NCBI GenBank assembly: GCA_951799445.1
Contig: OX637287.1
Span: 39,771,724-39,835,723 of the forward strand
Direction: 5' to 3'
From: Pseudisothecium myosuroides
Taxonomy: Eukaryota; Streptophyta; Bryopsida; Hypnales; Lembophyllaceae
DNA: 64,000 nt
A program made the position numbers and the translations under genes. The notes beneath the pieces were generated by a model, which searched no databases, was not told the origin of the DNA, and saw only the letters and a list, made by a program, of their open reading frames with translations. Shown piece by piece: positions 1-12,192 of this stretch. Every line of letters starts with the position of its first letter. Position 1 is the first letter of the stretch.

Positions 1-1611
1 AAGGGTGTGGGATATTCTATATCATTCATTTGGAGGAAAGTTAGACCAATTGAATGCTATTGAATGTTATGATTTCCACGATTTTTTTGAAAGGCATCCT
101 TCCTACTCTATTGAAAGAATTTCCGCAACTAATAAGGTGTCAACTCATTGCAAAACCAAAATCATTGTGAATCAAACCAACACTCAAACATTCTTGTCTA
201 AAATTTGCAATTTCTGAACGTGAATGCCTAGGATCAAATTTGGATGTATCTATAATTAGTAATTTGAAAATTCATAGTTTAATCATACATTGTCCAAGAA
301 ATACATGCTAAGAGAGAGTTTTTAAATCCTATTTCAATTACCAATCAGACCCAACCAAAACTAAAATTATGACAATTTTACAATAGGAATTGAGCCCAAG
401 ATGCCTATATGGTCGCTTCAATCCCATATGAATGATGCCCTTTCACCAAGGTATTCTTCAAAAAATTAATATACATAGGAACAAGGAAGAGATCAATAGT
501 ATTAGTGGTGAAGAAAAAACCTAGGGACAAAGAAGAGATAATAGAAAAATTTGACATATTTTGGGGCATTAATTCTAAAATCACAATTAGAGAGAGTATG
601 AAGCATTAAAAAGCATTCGCTACAAAATAAAAAGTTGCTTAAAATTTCGCATCCTCCAAACACATTGAAGCATTGAATTCATGTACTTTGCATGGTTTAA
701 AGTATTTTGAAATTGAATAAGGATTCTTATTTTTGTTTGTTTTGGGGGGGGCATACAAATTTAGGCTTGCCTACTTTAATAGTCCTTCAAACTTTTGTTA
801 GGTTAGAAAAACATAAGAACAAATTATTTTTCTTTGATGATAAATTCATAATTTTTAGATTTGTATTTGGAATCACAGCCTCCAAATGTAATAGGAAAGT
901 TTCCTAAACAAAAATGTTGGAATGATGCAGGGATGAAATAAAGCCAAGATTTTAAAAAAAATTGACAAATGGAATTTGAAGCCACACGACTAGAATTGAA
1001 TCCCACAATGTCTTTTCAATTGAAGAAGTTAATTTTTTTTCTAGGGAACTATTAGAAAACCTTTGGGATTTAATTAATTTTTGAAACAAAAGCCAAAAAA
1101 ATTTGGAATTAAAAAAAGTAAAAGAGTTGAAAGTTTTTTGAGGAACCAATGGGGCCCAAGATCTTTGGAGGTTATGCTTTGACGAATATAAGATTTAACA
1201 TTGTTTATTAAGTTTTGACTTCACAATTGGCAAGACTTCCATGTCAAATGAAGTGTAGAGCCTTTTAACCTTGAAATGACAAGCTTGTAGCCTTTTATCT
1301 AAACATTATATTGCAATTATCTATGAATGGGATTTATTATATTAATATATTTTTCAAAAAAGTGAAACAATTTATATAAAATGTTGCAACAAATATACTT
1401 AAAAAATGATTTTTTTTTCCTTAGGTTTATCTTCAAGTTATAATATCAAGGGGGATTATTTTTTACTATGTCATTCTAAAATTAAAAAACCATCACTCTA
1501 TGGTAAAAGGCTCAAAGTTAAAATTGCTATAAAATATTCAATTATAGTAATTTTCTAAAATTTCAAATTGGTATAAAAACTAATCTTGATAAGCTTCATT
1601 TTATTATTTAG
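1..1611. other. AT-rich gene-free spacer
   Basis: No coding region is supported here. Open frames are short, AT-driven and without recognisable protein character. The stretch is dominated by A/T runs and contains one copy of a diverged dispersed repeat (about 920-1145). Confidence 0.6.
920..1145. repeat. Dispersed repeat, copy 1
   Basis: The segment resembles 3745-3970 in the same orientation. Both share the order 'ggatgaaa', 'ttgaag', 'acatgact/acacgact', 'ttttcaattgaa', 'aacctttgg', then a 'gagttgaaag' end. The copies are clearly diverged with several indels, so it is an old repeat. No terminal structure that would assign a class is visible. Confidence 0.5.
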
Positions 1612-2536
1612 CCCCTAAAGGACCATTGTCCCTTTGGGGGACAAATGTGTTTTTGGGTAGGTACCTATGGGCTGAAATTTTGTCGTAATTTTTTGAAACT
1701 TTTTTTGGAGATAGAAAAACTGATAAGCTTTGTGGGAATATAATTTTTTTCACAATCGGTGCCCGGGAACAAAAGTTATGACCAAATAAGCTCAAAACAA
1801 GGAACGGGAGGCAGCCTGGGCAGCAAAAAAAACAAAATGGACAAAAATTTGAATTTTTTTTTTATATATATTTTTTTCTCATAGATTATATTTTTGTCTA
1901 TTTGGAAATCTTTGATTCATTTCATTTGGATATTTTATGAGAAAGTTATGGACATTCTTGTTTTTCGGGCAATTAGAGCATCTTCTTGAAAAAAATAACT
2001 TGTAGGATTCATTTCTGAATGCAATTTTTCAAATTTTTCAGTTTTTTTCTTTTGCGTAGTTTATTTTACTTGCTAGAACAAACTCACCATTGGGATTAGT
2101 GCATTTTAATTCCATCTAAAATATATGAATATTTTAGATTTTCCTTCTATCTTGTACATACTTCTACTTAATAATTTTTTTAAGAATGGAATTTAAGTTT
2201 TTTTGAATTTTTTTTCCTAGACTTTCAACTCAATTCTCCACTATAAAGATTTAAAGCTCAAAACTCTGTAGTGCAAAAATTTTAAGTTAAAAATGTTCAA
2301 AGTCAAAAAATCTAGTCCCGCAATGTGCTGAAAAACTTTTTTTTTTCACTTTAAACGCAAATATCTTGCAATCTGTGCGGTCAAAAATTCTGAAATTTTT
2401 TCCACACACTCTGATACTAGTTAGGTAAGATTCTATGGTTAGAAGTGGAAAAAAAAAATTTCAATTTTTTTACTCTTTGCTATAGATATGGCAGTTTTGA
2501 GTGTTTTTGGGTAGAAAAAAGGCCTTGGTCCATTAG
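1612..2536. mobile_element. ~0.9-kb TTAA-type non-autonomous element, decayed
   Basis: The left end reads CCCCTAAAGGACCATTG after TTAG (a probable mutated TTAA). The interior is closely similar to 29958-30888 along its whole length, including the 'ggtacctatgggctgaaat' subterminal stretch. The right terminus is degenerate near 2536. No transposase ORF is present. The family has CCCC-starting inverted termini at TTAA targets, a pattern known for piggyBac-superfamily elements; that assignment is inference. Confidence 0.65.
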
Positions 2537-2984
2537 CATTAGACTCATATTCAAAAAGATCATTTTTTTGGCTAAAATCAAATCAAGATAAAAGAGCATA
2601 CGTGTCCAAAATACACTGCATGGATTTGCCATTTTCTTATAAACCAAGGTTAAAATATTACTACAAAAGAATATCCAACACCATTCATTGAAATTGAGTT
2701 TAAGAAATTCCTCCCTAAAAAATTGAGTGGAAAAATGTTTTTTTCCATCCTTGAGCTTTCCCTAAATACTTCCAAAGGGCATTTTTCCTCTCAAAGACTC
2801 CAAAATTAACATAAGACACTAAAAGAATCTACATATTTTAAAAATATGTTTGTAGATTTGAAAAAAATCTTTTAGATAGAGGATGTATTTTGCCAAAATT
2901 TCAATATATATTTCAATCCTAATAAGTTTTTTTTGATGGCAACCTTGAGGTTGATTAAGTTTAGTCAATTTATGGAATGACCTT

Positions 2985-3341
2985 CATCACAAAGTTTAGA
3001 TCCTACGATTTGGCAGCAATTATCGTGCGGTTATCGTTGTTTCATGGGTTCGTACTATAATCGCACTAACTCAGTGTATTTTTACGCACTGAATCAGTGC
3101 GAAAACAATGAATATCAATAGCGTACGGTTTATGTACTTTAACTATATGATTGCTATGCAATTTTGACACAACAATTGTATAGTTAAAGTACATAAATTG
3201 TACACTATTGATATTCATTGTTTTCGCACTGATTCAGTGCGTAAAAATATACTGAGTCAGTGCAATTATGATACGAACCCATGAAACAACGATAACCGCA
3301 CGATAATTGCTGCCAAATCGTAGGGTCTAAACTTTGTGATG
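2985..3341. repeat. Long foldback (hairpin) repeat
   Basis: Nearly the whole 357 bp is one inverted repeat. The left arm, starting at catcacaaagtttagatcct, is mirrored by an arm ending at aaactttgtgatg, with arms of about 160-170 bp and a short loop near 3150-3170. Each arm also contains its own smaller near-palindrome (CGCACTGAATCAGTGCG at about 3095, and its mirror). It could be a foldback MITE; a target duplication is not clear. Transcription would give a long hairpin RNA. Confidence 0.75.
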
Positions 3342-3744
3342 TTAAGGCTTGTGTATTGACAAATATTGAGTCTAAATTGCAAGCATGGTATGTATTTGAA
3401 GCCATGAGCCCATAACATTAGAAGAAATTTGAGGGGTGTAGAAGACTGCGAGTTCCCAGGCCGTTCCCAGCCTGGGAACTCTGCCACACGCGTAGTCCGA
3501 CGTGGTCGAGAGAGTGCCACATCATTTTTTCGATTTTTTTTTACCTTTTTTTATTAAATTTCAAAAGCAACTTTTTTTTTGGTAATTAGGGTTCTGACAA
3601 CATCCAACGTTCCTTTGCTGCATCGAGAACAGAATGGGGAACGGGCCTAAAACGGCCCTTCAATGTCTCCAAATCTCTTCTAATGCTTAAAATTGAAACC
3701 ATAACCTAAATGATAGAATGAAGACAAGAATAAATTAGTGGAAT

Positions 3745-3970
3745 GAAGCAAGGATGAAAGTAATGAAAATTTGAAGCAACAACAAAAATAATTGGATTTT
3801 GAAGTTACATGACTAACTAAAATTAAAGACCGCAAAATTAAGTGTTTTTTCAATTGAAAAATTGTTTTAGAGAACCTTTGGAAATACTTGAGGTTCAATA
3901 AATTTATAAAATAAAGACGGAATCTTTTGGAATTTAAGAAAAAATGAGAGAGTTGAAAGGTATTTGAGCA
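3745..3970. repeat. Dispersed repeat, copy 2
   Basis: Diverged same-orientation counterpart of 920-1145; see that entry for the shared landmarks. Confidence 0.5.
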
Positions 3971-4859
3971 TGTGGGATGGGGTGGTAGGTAGGTAATTTA
4001 TATGAAATTAGTTGAAGTATCAACCAAATCTCTAAAGATCCTAAATTCCTATTTGGTCAATTTTAGAAGCATGGTTTAGATTTATGGTTCATGTGTATGG
4101 TTTTAAAAAAAAACACGTATAAAAATCCCAAAGGTTTTGGAAAAATAAAATATTATCTAGGAATCCTTGATAAATTGTTTTTTCATCAAATTTTTCATTA
4201 TTTCCATCCTAATTTATTCCAATATTTTAGTTTTGGCTTAAAAAAATTCATTTTTGTCCTAACTTAAAATTTTGATTATTTTAATTGTGGCTTCAAATTC
4301 CTGTTATTTTCATTCTATCTTCATTTAATTAAATAAGTCATGGCTTCAAATGCATACCATGGGTGTGAGGTGGATTCCAAGTTTGTATCCTAGAAGGAAA
4401 TGCCCGAATCCTACTATACAACATTGATTTGCAGAGGCAAGGCTACGAAGGACATCAATACCTCATTGACAAAGGGAGATTTAAGCAATTCCCCCAAATT
4501 GATACAACCGACCAATGCTTTCAAGGCTCGAATATTTGTGTGAAAATTTCCATTGTTAAGGTCTCCAAATCCAATAACAGGGCCTAAAAACCTTCAGTCA
4601 AGTGTCGTTGGTAGTGCAAAGTGTAGCAGAGTCTTAGGTTTTTTTCCCCTATAAATATTAAATTAAATCATAATTTTATTTTAATTTAATTTTACAAAAA
4701 ATCTACTCATTTTACTTCATTTTCTAAGTTGAAGGTCTTTTCTTTTTTCTTTTTGGTGACTCCATATCTATACCTTAAATTAGGTTGTTTGTTTGTTTTG
4801 TTTTATTTGTTTAATACATTGAAATCTAAAAATTGTGAATCCTCCAGCCACATTCTTAG

Positions 4860-5222
4860 TATCATTGAGAAGCTATGCACCAAGAAGGATGTACAAACTT
4901 TGTTTCATGGCGTTTGGACCTACGGTGTGAAAATTATTGAATTTCAAGGTTTTTATAGATTTAAAAAATTGAATTAAATTATCTTTTATTTAGAAAAAAA
5001 CATAACTTTCACATCACATGTCCAATTGCCACAAAACAAAGCCCTTATTACACTTCTTCTTGCATAAAGCTTTCTATATATATGAGGAACACAACCTCTC
5101 ACACCTCGACAGGCCGTTGCACTCTTTCGTGCATAAAAGATATTGAATTTCAAAATTTCTACAGATTAAAAAATTAGAAATAAATTTTACTTTTATTTTG
5201 ACTGTGGTAACAGCACAGGGCA
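4860..5222. repeat. Rearranged dispersed repeat with internal inversion
   Basis: The part at about 5005-5095 (…catgtccaattgccacaaaacaaagccc…) resembles 61430-61500 (…catccaaatgccaccaaacaaagcc…). The part at about 4860-4945 carries the same sequence inverted (…gtacaaactttgtttcatggcg…). The end at 5180-5222 (ttttattttgactgtgg…cacagggca) is found inverted at 61343-61385. It is therefore a repeat family with partly inverted arrangement; class unknown. Confidence 0.4.
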
Positions 5223-5706
5223 CGCTAGTATAGCTTAGATGTCCGGTTATAGGCCAGACTACCGGTCCCTTGTTAGAGCATCTCCTGCAGCCCTTAGATA
5301 CCCCGCTCCTTGATTCAAGATCTGTCCCATGAAGAGGAGATGACCACTTGTACCCCCCACAGTGCAACTCCATAAAACAAACCTCCAACCAATCACAAGT
5401 CACACAATTTGCATTTAATATGACGACTTGCTGATCCCAAGAGAATTTATAGCGGAAGAGGGGTTAATGGCCCCGTTAGAAATGGCTTTTTAAGAGGAGA
5501 AAGAGAAGGCTGGAGCCTGACAAACACTAAAATTGATTGCTTTTCATCCAAATTCTAGAGGGGAGGGGATACCTGGAGGGCTGCACGAGATGCTCTTAGG
5601 GAGTCCATTCTCTGGAACCCTCCGTGGGAACACTATGGGAACAGAGAATAGAACCTCCAATGGGAACTTCGTCTCTTTCCTTGTTACGGAGTGCTTCTTT
5701 GGAAGT

Positions 5707-5778
5707 TCATTTCTTGAAGCACTCCTTCAGCTGATCGAGAGTCTCTTGTGCCTGTTCTGCGTAGCATGTTCTCATCAC
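5707..5778 (-). other. Possible orphan 3' terminal exon
   Basis: Read on the minus strand, a splice-acceptor-like TTAATTACGGCAG precedes a 24-codon frame, VMRTCYAEQAQETLDQLKEC followed by FKK and a TGA stop. The residues look protein-like (amphipathic helix with two cysteines). No convincing upstream exons were found on this strand before the AN1 gene. It could be a relict gene end, a misread non-coding segment, or the last exon of a gene whose other exons I cannot recognise. Confidence 0.25.
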
Positions 5779-5850
5779 CTGCCGTAATTAAATGTAAGAC
5801 CGCAGACCTGAAGAGCTCAAATAGAATCGGCGAATATTAACAATGTAAGC

Positions 5851-6453
5851 TTCCATTTCGTGAAGTTTCAGATGCAATAAGAGATTCTTCTTTCCGTATA
5901 TGGTCATATATATTAATTCTTTAAAAAATGCAACGATGCATGCTTCACAGACATGGATCAGAAATTTGAAATCGCTAGCTGCTATTTTCTTATATTCCTG
6001 CTTCTCAATCAGTTTGTGTTGCGCCATTTTCATTTTCAAGTATAGTAATCTATTTTTTCAACAATCGTAATAGTTGACATTTTTGAAGCTGCGGGAATCA
6101 AAAATCCTATACGGAAAGTTGTGCTCGTATGTTAGCTGGTAAGAATCTGCTTTGAAACCTGCAAGGTTCCATTTCTTGAAGTTTCAGATGAAGGAGAGAT
6201 TCTTCTTTCCGTATATAAAATTGCAACGATGCATGCTTCACAGACATGGATCAGAAATTTGAAATCGCTCGTTGCTAATTTCTTATATTCCTGATTCCTA
6301 ATTAGTATATGTTGCGCCATTTTCATTTTCAATTATTTAATCTCTTTTTTCAACAAGCGGAATAGCTGACATTTTTCAAGCTGCGGGAATCAGTAATCCT
6401 TTGCGGAAGTTGTGCTCGTATGTAGTTGGTGAGAATCTGCTGTTGAAACCTAG
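5851..6453. repeat. Tandem duplication, two ~300-bp units
   Basis: Unit A (5851-6166) and unit B (6168-6453) are adjacent direct copies. Shared blocks run in order: ccatttc.tgaagtttcagatg, gagattcttctttccgtatat, gcaacgatgcatgcttcaca, gttgcgccattttcattttc, gcgggaatca..aatcct, and gttgtgctcgtatgt. Unit B lacks a ~25-bp stretch of A and has scattered substitutions. The short similar ORFs read from each unit are a by-product of the duplication. Function unknown; it lies downstream of the minus-strand AN1 gene. Confidence 0.75.
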
Positions 6454-7097
6454 AGATCGATGTTAATGCTATCAGTTGCTGGTGTAGACTAGTTACCAGC
6501 CTTGTTTTGTTTCTCGATGTGCCAAATTGAATGATTCTGTAATCTTGAAGCTCATGATATAGACAGCTGATGTGTGAGTGATTGTTCATAGTTCTGGAGT
6601 TCTTAATGAGTGCGAACTTTACATTGTACAGAAAAGAAGTGTGCTGCTCTAGCCTAAAGTGGAGTTAAATCTGTCTGAAACAAGAAGTTTTGCACACCAA
6701 TAATTCGACAGATTGGCGCAATCGCGTGTCAAGAATGTATCAGGTACAATAAAATATTCTTAGAATCCTTTGAAAAGTAAGGATAATTAGAAATTAGGCG
6801 GGACCGCAGAACGAGGATGTGCAATACCATCAACCGTCACTAAGCTTGCACATGCAAATGGCAGGAAAAGTATGGAGAAACACCTATACCGTTAGTTGCA
6901 ATACCAGCTTCATTAATGAATATGCTAGTCACGTTCTTGTCACTCGACCAAACACATGACAAACTCATAAATACGAGTACTGCATTTGATCTTTCTTTAT
7001 CGGCCAGACTGCAATAAAACAATCTCTAATATGGACGATACCATCCTGTGTTCACATATGTACATGCCAAAGTTAAATTTTACATACTTCGAAACGC

Positions 7098-7801
7098 TCA
7101 TGGTCTGATCGTGGGCGTTTTCTCCTGCTCTATTTTCTTATCAGAGATCGAGAGGGATCCCATCCTACTGCTCTCAGTTCCACAATCTGTCCCCGAACCT
7201 CGACCAGCAAGTGCCATCAAGAACTTCGACGCTGCGGTAGTCCGAGCTGGCTCTTTGGTTTTCACGGCAGCAATTCCACAGGCATGGTCGGCAGGGAAAC
7301 GGTGCCGCAGGCAAACGGATTTTTGACACGAATTGCAAGAGTACTTGTTGGAAAAGGTTAGTAATTCACGGCACCCTCTTACAGGACACTTCGGTTTCTT
7401 CATGACTTTTGCGAAATTGCTAGGGTCACAGCTACTACCCTGCGAGTGTTTCTTCATCGTCACCTCGCTGCTTTCTCCAAACACCGTCTTCACGCTCTTC
7501 GCGCAAACAGAGCAAATGAGAACGCTGACGTCCTTGTGACTCTCATTCGGGCAGCTATGCGCCTTGTAGGTGCGATGCTCGAGACAAAACATCTGTAAGC
7601 GATTCAAATCGAATAAATTAGTTTCAGAAAAACTTGCGATAAATTAACAGAAGCCTGAAACCTTCCCTCAGTGAGACCAAAAACGAAATACTAAGGAACA
7701 GGGCACCATACCTTTCTACAGCCATCGCACTTGAAAGGTAGAAAATCTAACTGATAACAAGTCTCCTCGCTGCAACGTCGCCCCAAATCTGGAAACTCCA
7801 T
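7098..7801 (-). CDS. AN1-type zinc finger stress-associated protein (SAP12-like)
   Basis: Two exons, 7801-7712 and 7592-7098, join in phase 0 at AAAG|GTATGG and TTACAG|ATG to give a 194-residue protein. Exon 1 starts at ATG 7801 ([10 protein letters not shown]). Two AN1 zinc fingers are visible. The first spans the splice junction (about residues 10-44) with CSEETC, CDGC, FCLEH and HSC ligands. The second (about 96-131) has CPVRGC, CNSC, VCLRH and DHAC. The tail is Ser/Lys-rich. Two AN1 domains without A20 and without C2H2 fingers, plus this length, match the plant SAP12 type. Those proteins are linked to stress responses; their biochemical role is less settled. It stands alone, with its promoter at higher coordinates. 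Confidence 0.88.
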
Positions 7802-9231
7802 CTTCAACCAATTTGATTCCACAACCTGCTAGAGATCGAGAAGAAACCACCGACCACCACTCCTAGCTTCTTCTAATCCTCCTTCCCAGAATCAAAATCT
7901 CGGCGATCTTTGGTTTGCAATTCAAGTAAACCCTAGGTAACGATACCTTGTGAGAGCAATTGACAATTCGAGTGAGAGATTGAGAGGACATGAGTAATGA
8001 GAGAAGGTTTTTATCGGAGGTGTATGGACTGTCATGGTCTGTGTAGGAAACTTGGTCCGCAAGGCGACGGTGTCTTCCAGAGGATTCCATGGTGACTGTC
8101 GCGGTGTCAAGTCCCTCCGCTCCTTCCTCCGCTTACAGGGTCTGAAACAGTGTTCGGGAATTTGTTTGACTTTTACCGGCTAATTTCCTTCGGTTCTCAT
8201 AATGAGCCGGTTTTTGAAGAATTGAGTCCGGTTATTTTCTCTATTTTCTACTGGAAATAGAAATTTTTCAGATTTTTTCATCGGTTTTTTGTCAATGTTT
8301 TCAAATTACAATCGGGTTTTTTCCCAAATCCGCCAACTAACTTTGAACTAACCACCGGGTTTTTCTGAACACTGGTTTGAAATCCTTTCAGCCTTATTAC
8401 AGGGTCGCTTATAGCTGTGCAACCAGCCTCTTGGATAGGTAAAGCCAGGGGTCAATGTAAACAACAAAAACCCCTATTTTGTGCCATCTTTAGGGTATGT
8501 TTGAGACCTCTTTTAGCTAATTTGGGGCCTCTGATTGCAAATATGAACTCAGAATTTGCAAATTTTTATCATGCCTTGCAAATAAAAAGTTCCTGCATTT
8601 TCCCTAAGGATAAAACGGGGGGACAAAACGACCTCCGCAAGAGGCTCGTTGCACAACTATAAGCTCAACCGCCTTACAGGATCTGAATTTTTTTTTTTTT
8701 TCTTGACAATTTCCAATGATAGAGGACACGGTACACAGAAACCAGCCAGGGGAGCAACTGAGCAAGTTCCCTGCGGAACATTTTTAAGTTTTCTAGTCCT
8801 TTTTTTTTTGTCTGAAATCTTTTCAGTTGTCAACTGAAAAGAGGACGGAAACACTCGGTCTGTTCAGTTGCTGCTTTCCCCATGTCCCCACCCTTCTGTC
8901 CACCCCCTGTGGCCACACGCTGTTTTTTCTTTCCCATTTTAATTGTAACTTTTATCGTACGAAAGAGGCCTTTACTACTAAAAAAGAGTATGCAGCTTTG
9001 ACGTCCCTGCATACCGGCCATTGTTCTGCTGTGTTGATTGCTCTGAAGTGTAGCAGGGAAGAGGTAGAATACCGTACCTGGTCAGTAGTTCAACAACCCC
9101 TGCCAAGTAACTAATTAAACTTAAATGTGATTCACCTGATGCCGAAAACTAGAAAGCTTTTTCTTTGCTTTTCTGTTTTTTTATTCTTCCTACAATTTTT
9201 ATTTTTGAAAAAAGAATCTCCTAAAGTTCTA
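7802..9231. other. Spacer upstream of the AN1 gene
   Basis: The first ~300 bp beyond the AN1 start would hold its promoter and leader. The rest is spacer with poly-T tracts (about 8688-8702). No gene or clear repeat boundary is seen. The overlapping open frames on both strands (8649-9114) look like composition artefacts. Confidence 0.5.
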
Positions 9232-9416
9232 CAATAGAACCTCTCTAAGTTGATAAACCTCTGTAAACTAATGTAAACTAATCATATCAGACTGGTCCCG
9301 GACTGGGCCACATAACAAAGACTGTGACTAAAAATGACCCTCTCTAAGTCAATAAACCTCTATAAACCAGTCTGTTAGATCGGTCCGGGACCGATCAGCT
9401 TAGAGAGGTTCTACTG
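9232..9416. mobile_element. pogo-like MITE (Emigrant/Lemi type)
   Basis: A 185-bp element bounded by TA on both sides (9230-9231 and 9417-9418). Termini are CAATAGAACCTCTCTAAGTT and, inverted, CAGTAGAACCTCTCTAAGCT. These termini and the TA target closely resemble the pogo-derived plant MITEs Emigrant and Lemi (CAGTA.AACCTCTATAAATT as known for those families). The interior holds two related half-units that both read CCTCT.TAA…, with GGTCCCGGAC / GGTCCGGGACC segments. It has no coding capacity. Confidence 0.85.
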
Positions 9417-9546
9417 TAGCATCTATTTTCAAAAATATTTTTTGGCAACCCTAACAGTCATGTATAATATTCCGCCTCTGTAAGTATGTGAAAATTCAAG
9501 TTGTCAAAGTTAATGAATTTTACTTTCGTAGGTGTTGAAACTTTAA

Positions 9547-10520
9547 CCCCTCAAGGACCAAAGCATTTTTTTGGCTCCAAAACCACTGACAACTCTTCCA
9601 TTTGTTATAAAAAAATAAAAATAAAAACACACACTGACAATTGCCATTTCTATTGCAATCACTCTCAAGAAACCAAAAAAAACATTTTTTTTAGAATCTA
9701 ACAATAGAATCTTGTACTTCACTTGTCCCAAATCATGTGGTAAAAATTTCATGAAGTTTGACAATACGGATTGAAAGATATAAGCGTTTGAAGTTGGAAA
9801 AAGAAGTTTTTTTGAGTGCTAGCCTGCAATTTTAGATGACTTTGATCGCCATTTGTGGAAATTTTTTTGCACTACAGACCATAAATTTAAATTTTTTTAT
9901 ATTGAACATTTGAATTGAGAGTTGGGAAAAAAAATTCAGAAAAACACACACTTGATTTTCATTTATTAAAAGAATGTGAAGTAGAAGTAGGTTCAGAATT
10001 CAACAAAACACTAAATTGTTAATAACTCCTAGATGGAATTGAAACACCATAATCCCAACGGTGAGATTTTTCTTGCAAACAAACTAAATCCTATTGAAAA
10101 AAAATTGAAAAAAATTGAAAATTGCATTCAAAAATGAATTCTATAAGTTTTTTAAAAAAAAAAGATGCTTAGATTGCCTGAAAAACAAGATTGTTCATAA
10201 CTTTCTCATTATTAGTCCAAGTAGAATGAATCAAAGCTTCAAGCTTCAAATGTAGACAAAAAGTGATCTTTGAGAAAAAAATTAAATATTTTTAAAATTC
10301 AATTCAATTTCTTTTTTTTGGCCCGACAAACAACTTTTTTGACTTATGGTGGCATAACTTTTGCTCTCGGGCACTAGTTGAAAAAAAATTATATTTTTAG
10401 AAAGCTAATGTGATTTCCTATCTTCAAAAAAAGTTTCAGAAAATCAGGTCAAAATTTCAGGTCACACAAGCCTGCTTGAAATCCCAAGTGTCCCCCGAGG
10501 GGACTTTGGTCCTTTAGGGG
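9547..10520. mobile_element. ~0.97-kb TTAA-type non-autonomous element
   Basis: Left flank TTAA (9543-9546) then CCCCTCAAGGACCAAAGC. The right end is GGTCCTTTAGGGG followed by CTAA (one substitution from TTAA). It belongs to the same family as 27870-28782 and 29958-30888 (shared interior blocks such as 'atggaattgaaacac.ataatccc' and 'aacaagattgttcataactttctcat'). No ORF of note. Old copy by its indels. Confidence 0.75.
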
Positions 10521-11292
10521 CTAAGTTAGAAGGAGAGTAGGGAATCAGTAGCTAGCTCCCTAGTGATATGATACATGTCTAATAAACAAAATTTACTACT
10601 AGCTTTAGTGCCTTTTAAAGGCAACCTTTACTTATTTTTGAATAATGTTGTTTGTCCATTTCTTCCTATTTTTCAAGTATTAGCCAAATTTTTCTCTAAT
10701 ACTCATGATTTATTTAAGTGATATTATCTCAATGTTTTTCTTTCTTTTCAAAATTAGAAAATTATTGCATCCTTCAACTATTAGAAGACATTATAATTAA
10801 AACATTCTAAATTATTTTATATATTTGTAGCAATTTCCTATATTTGGTACATTTTTGGATAATTTTGACAATTTAGCTAGAATAATTTTTACAAATTGTT
10901 GAATTGCCTCCAAAATCTACTTTAATGAAATTAGACAAAAGACACTCTTTTTGCCATTTGGTTAAAATGATTGATTTAAAAATTTCTTGCACATTATTTG
11001 ATGAATACTTTGGCTAAATGATAAAATTGTTTTTTTCATTTATAGATGACGATTTTTATTTACTGTGATATTGTTTTCCAATAGAATTTTGAAAATTAGA
11101 AAAATATAAAATCCAATTAAAATTAAATAATAAAATATGATTTTTAGATAGTTACTAATTTATTTTTTAAATATCACAACATATTTTTAGATTGTTGTAG
11201 TACAATAAGTATACTTTTTTTTTAAGCTTTAGATCTTTCTATATCAATCTATTTCCAATAAATGGATCACTAATTTTGTATGAAATTATTAA

Positions 11293-12192
11293 CCCCTAAA
11301 GTTCCTTGACCATGTTTTCACCAAAAATGCTCCAAATTGCCATTTCTAGTTCAAGTACCAAATTTTAGGGAAAAAAACACTTTTGGACACAAGTAACCGT
11401 AGGATCTCATATTATGCTAGTTTTAGAAGATGAGGAAAAAATTTCAGAATTTTCCACTGTGCGGATTGGAAGATATTAGCGTTTGAATTGGCAAAAATCT
11501 TTTTTTTGTCCCTGCAAAAAACAGGGCAGTTGTACTTCACAAGGTCACATTTGTACAGAAAAATATCCAAAATGGTGGTGCTTCTATGAATTCTTTTTCC
11601 TAAACAAGTTGGCTACATGCTTAAAAAATTTCAAATCATTTGGAATTGTACAACATATAGGAAAAAAATAGTAAATAGAAAGAAGTAGAGAATGATTCAA
11701 AATACTAAATTATTAAGAATTTAATTATGGAATTGAAAAATATCAATCCCAATGGTTGTAATATTATTATAAACAATCTATATTCTATGATTTTATTTTC
11801 TTCAAAAAATATTGAAAATTGAGTGAAATAAACGGCTTCAAAGTTTGTTTTAGAGTAGAGAATCCATAACTGCCCGGAAACAAAAACTCTTCACAACTTT
11901 TGACTCATTGATCAAAATGGAATGATTCAAAGCTTTCCACGTATATATAAATCTTGAAAAAAAAATTCAAACTTTTATTTTAAAAAAAAGTGATTTTTTC
12001 TTATCTGCATGGATTGCCCGAGTTGAAAAACAAACAACATATTAGCCATAACTTTTGACTCATATTTCCAAATGTCATGAAATTTCGTGCATATGAAAGA
12101 TATTCCTCGTCCCCACCTTCTATTAAAATTTAGCCTAAAATTTGAAAATCTCTAGTTACGTTGCTAAAAATAGCAGGCTGGTCCTTTAGGGA
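11293..12192. mobile_element. ~0.9-kb TTAA-type non-autonomous element
   Basis: TTAA (11289-11292) then CCCCTAAAG. The right end is GGTCCTTTAGGGA followed by TTAA (12193-12196). The interior matches the same ~0.9-kb family with divergence. A further fragment of the family appears near 12830-12900 (gcatttttgagtgtttttga). Confidence 0.75.

Noticed and set aside
5788..6332. Two similar minus-strand ORFs starting MKMKMAQH
   Set aside because: Similarity comes from the DNA duplication. Blocks outside the frames are equally conserved, and indels shift the frame between copies.
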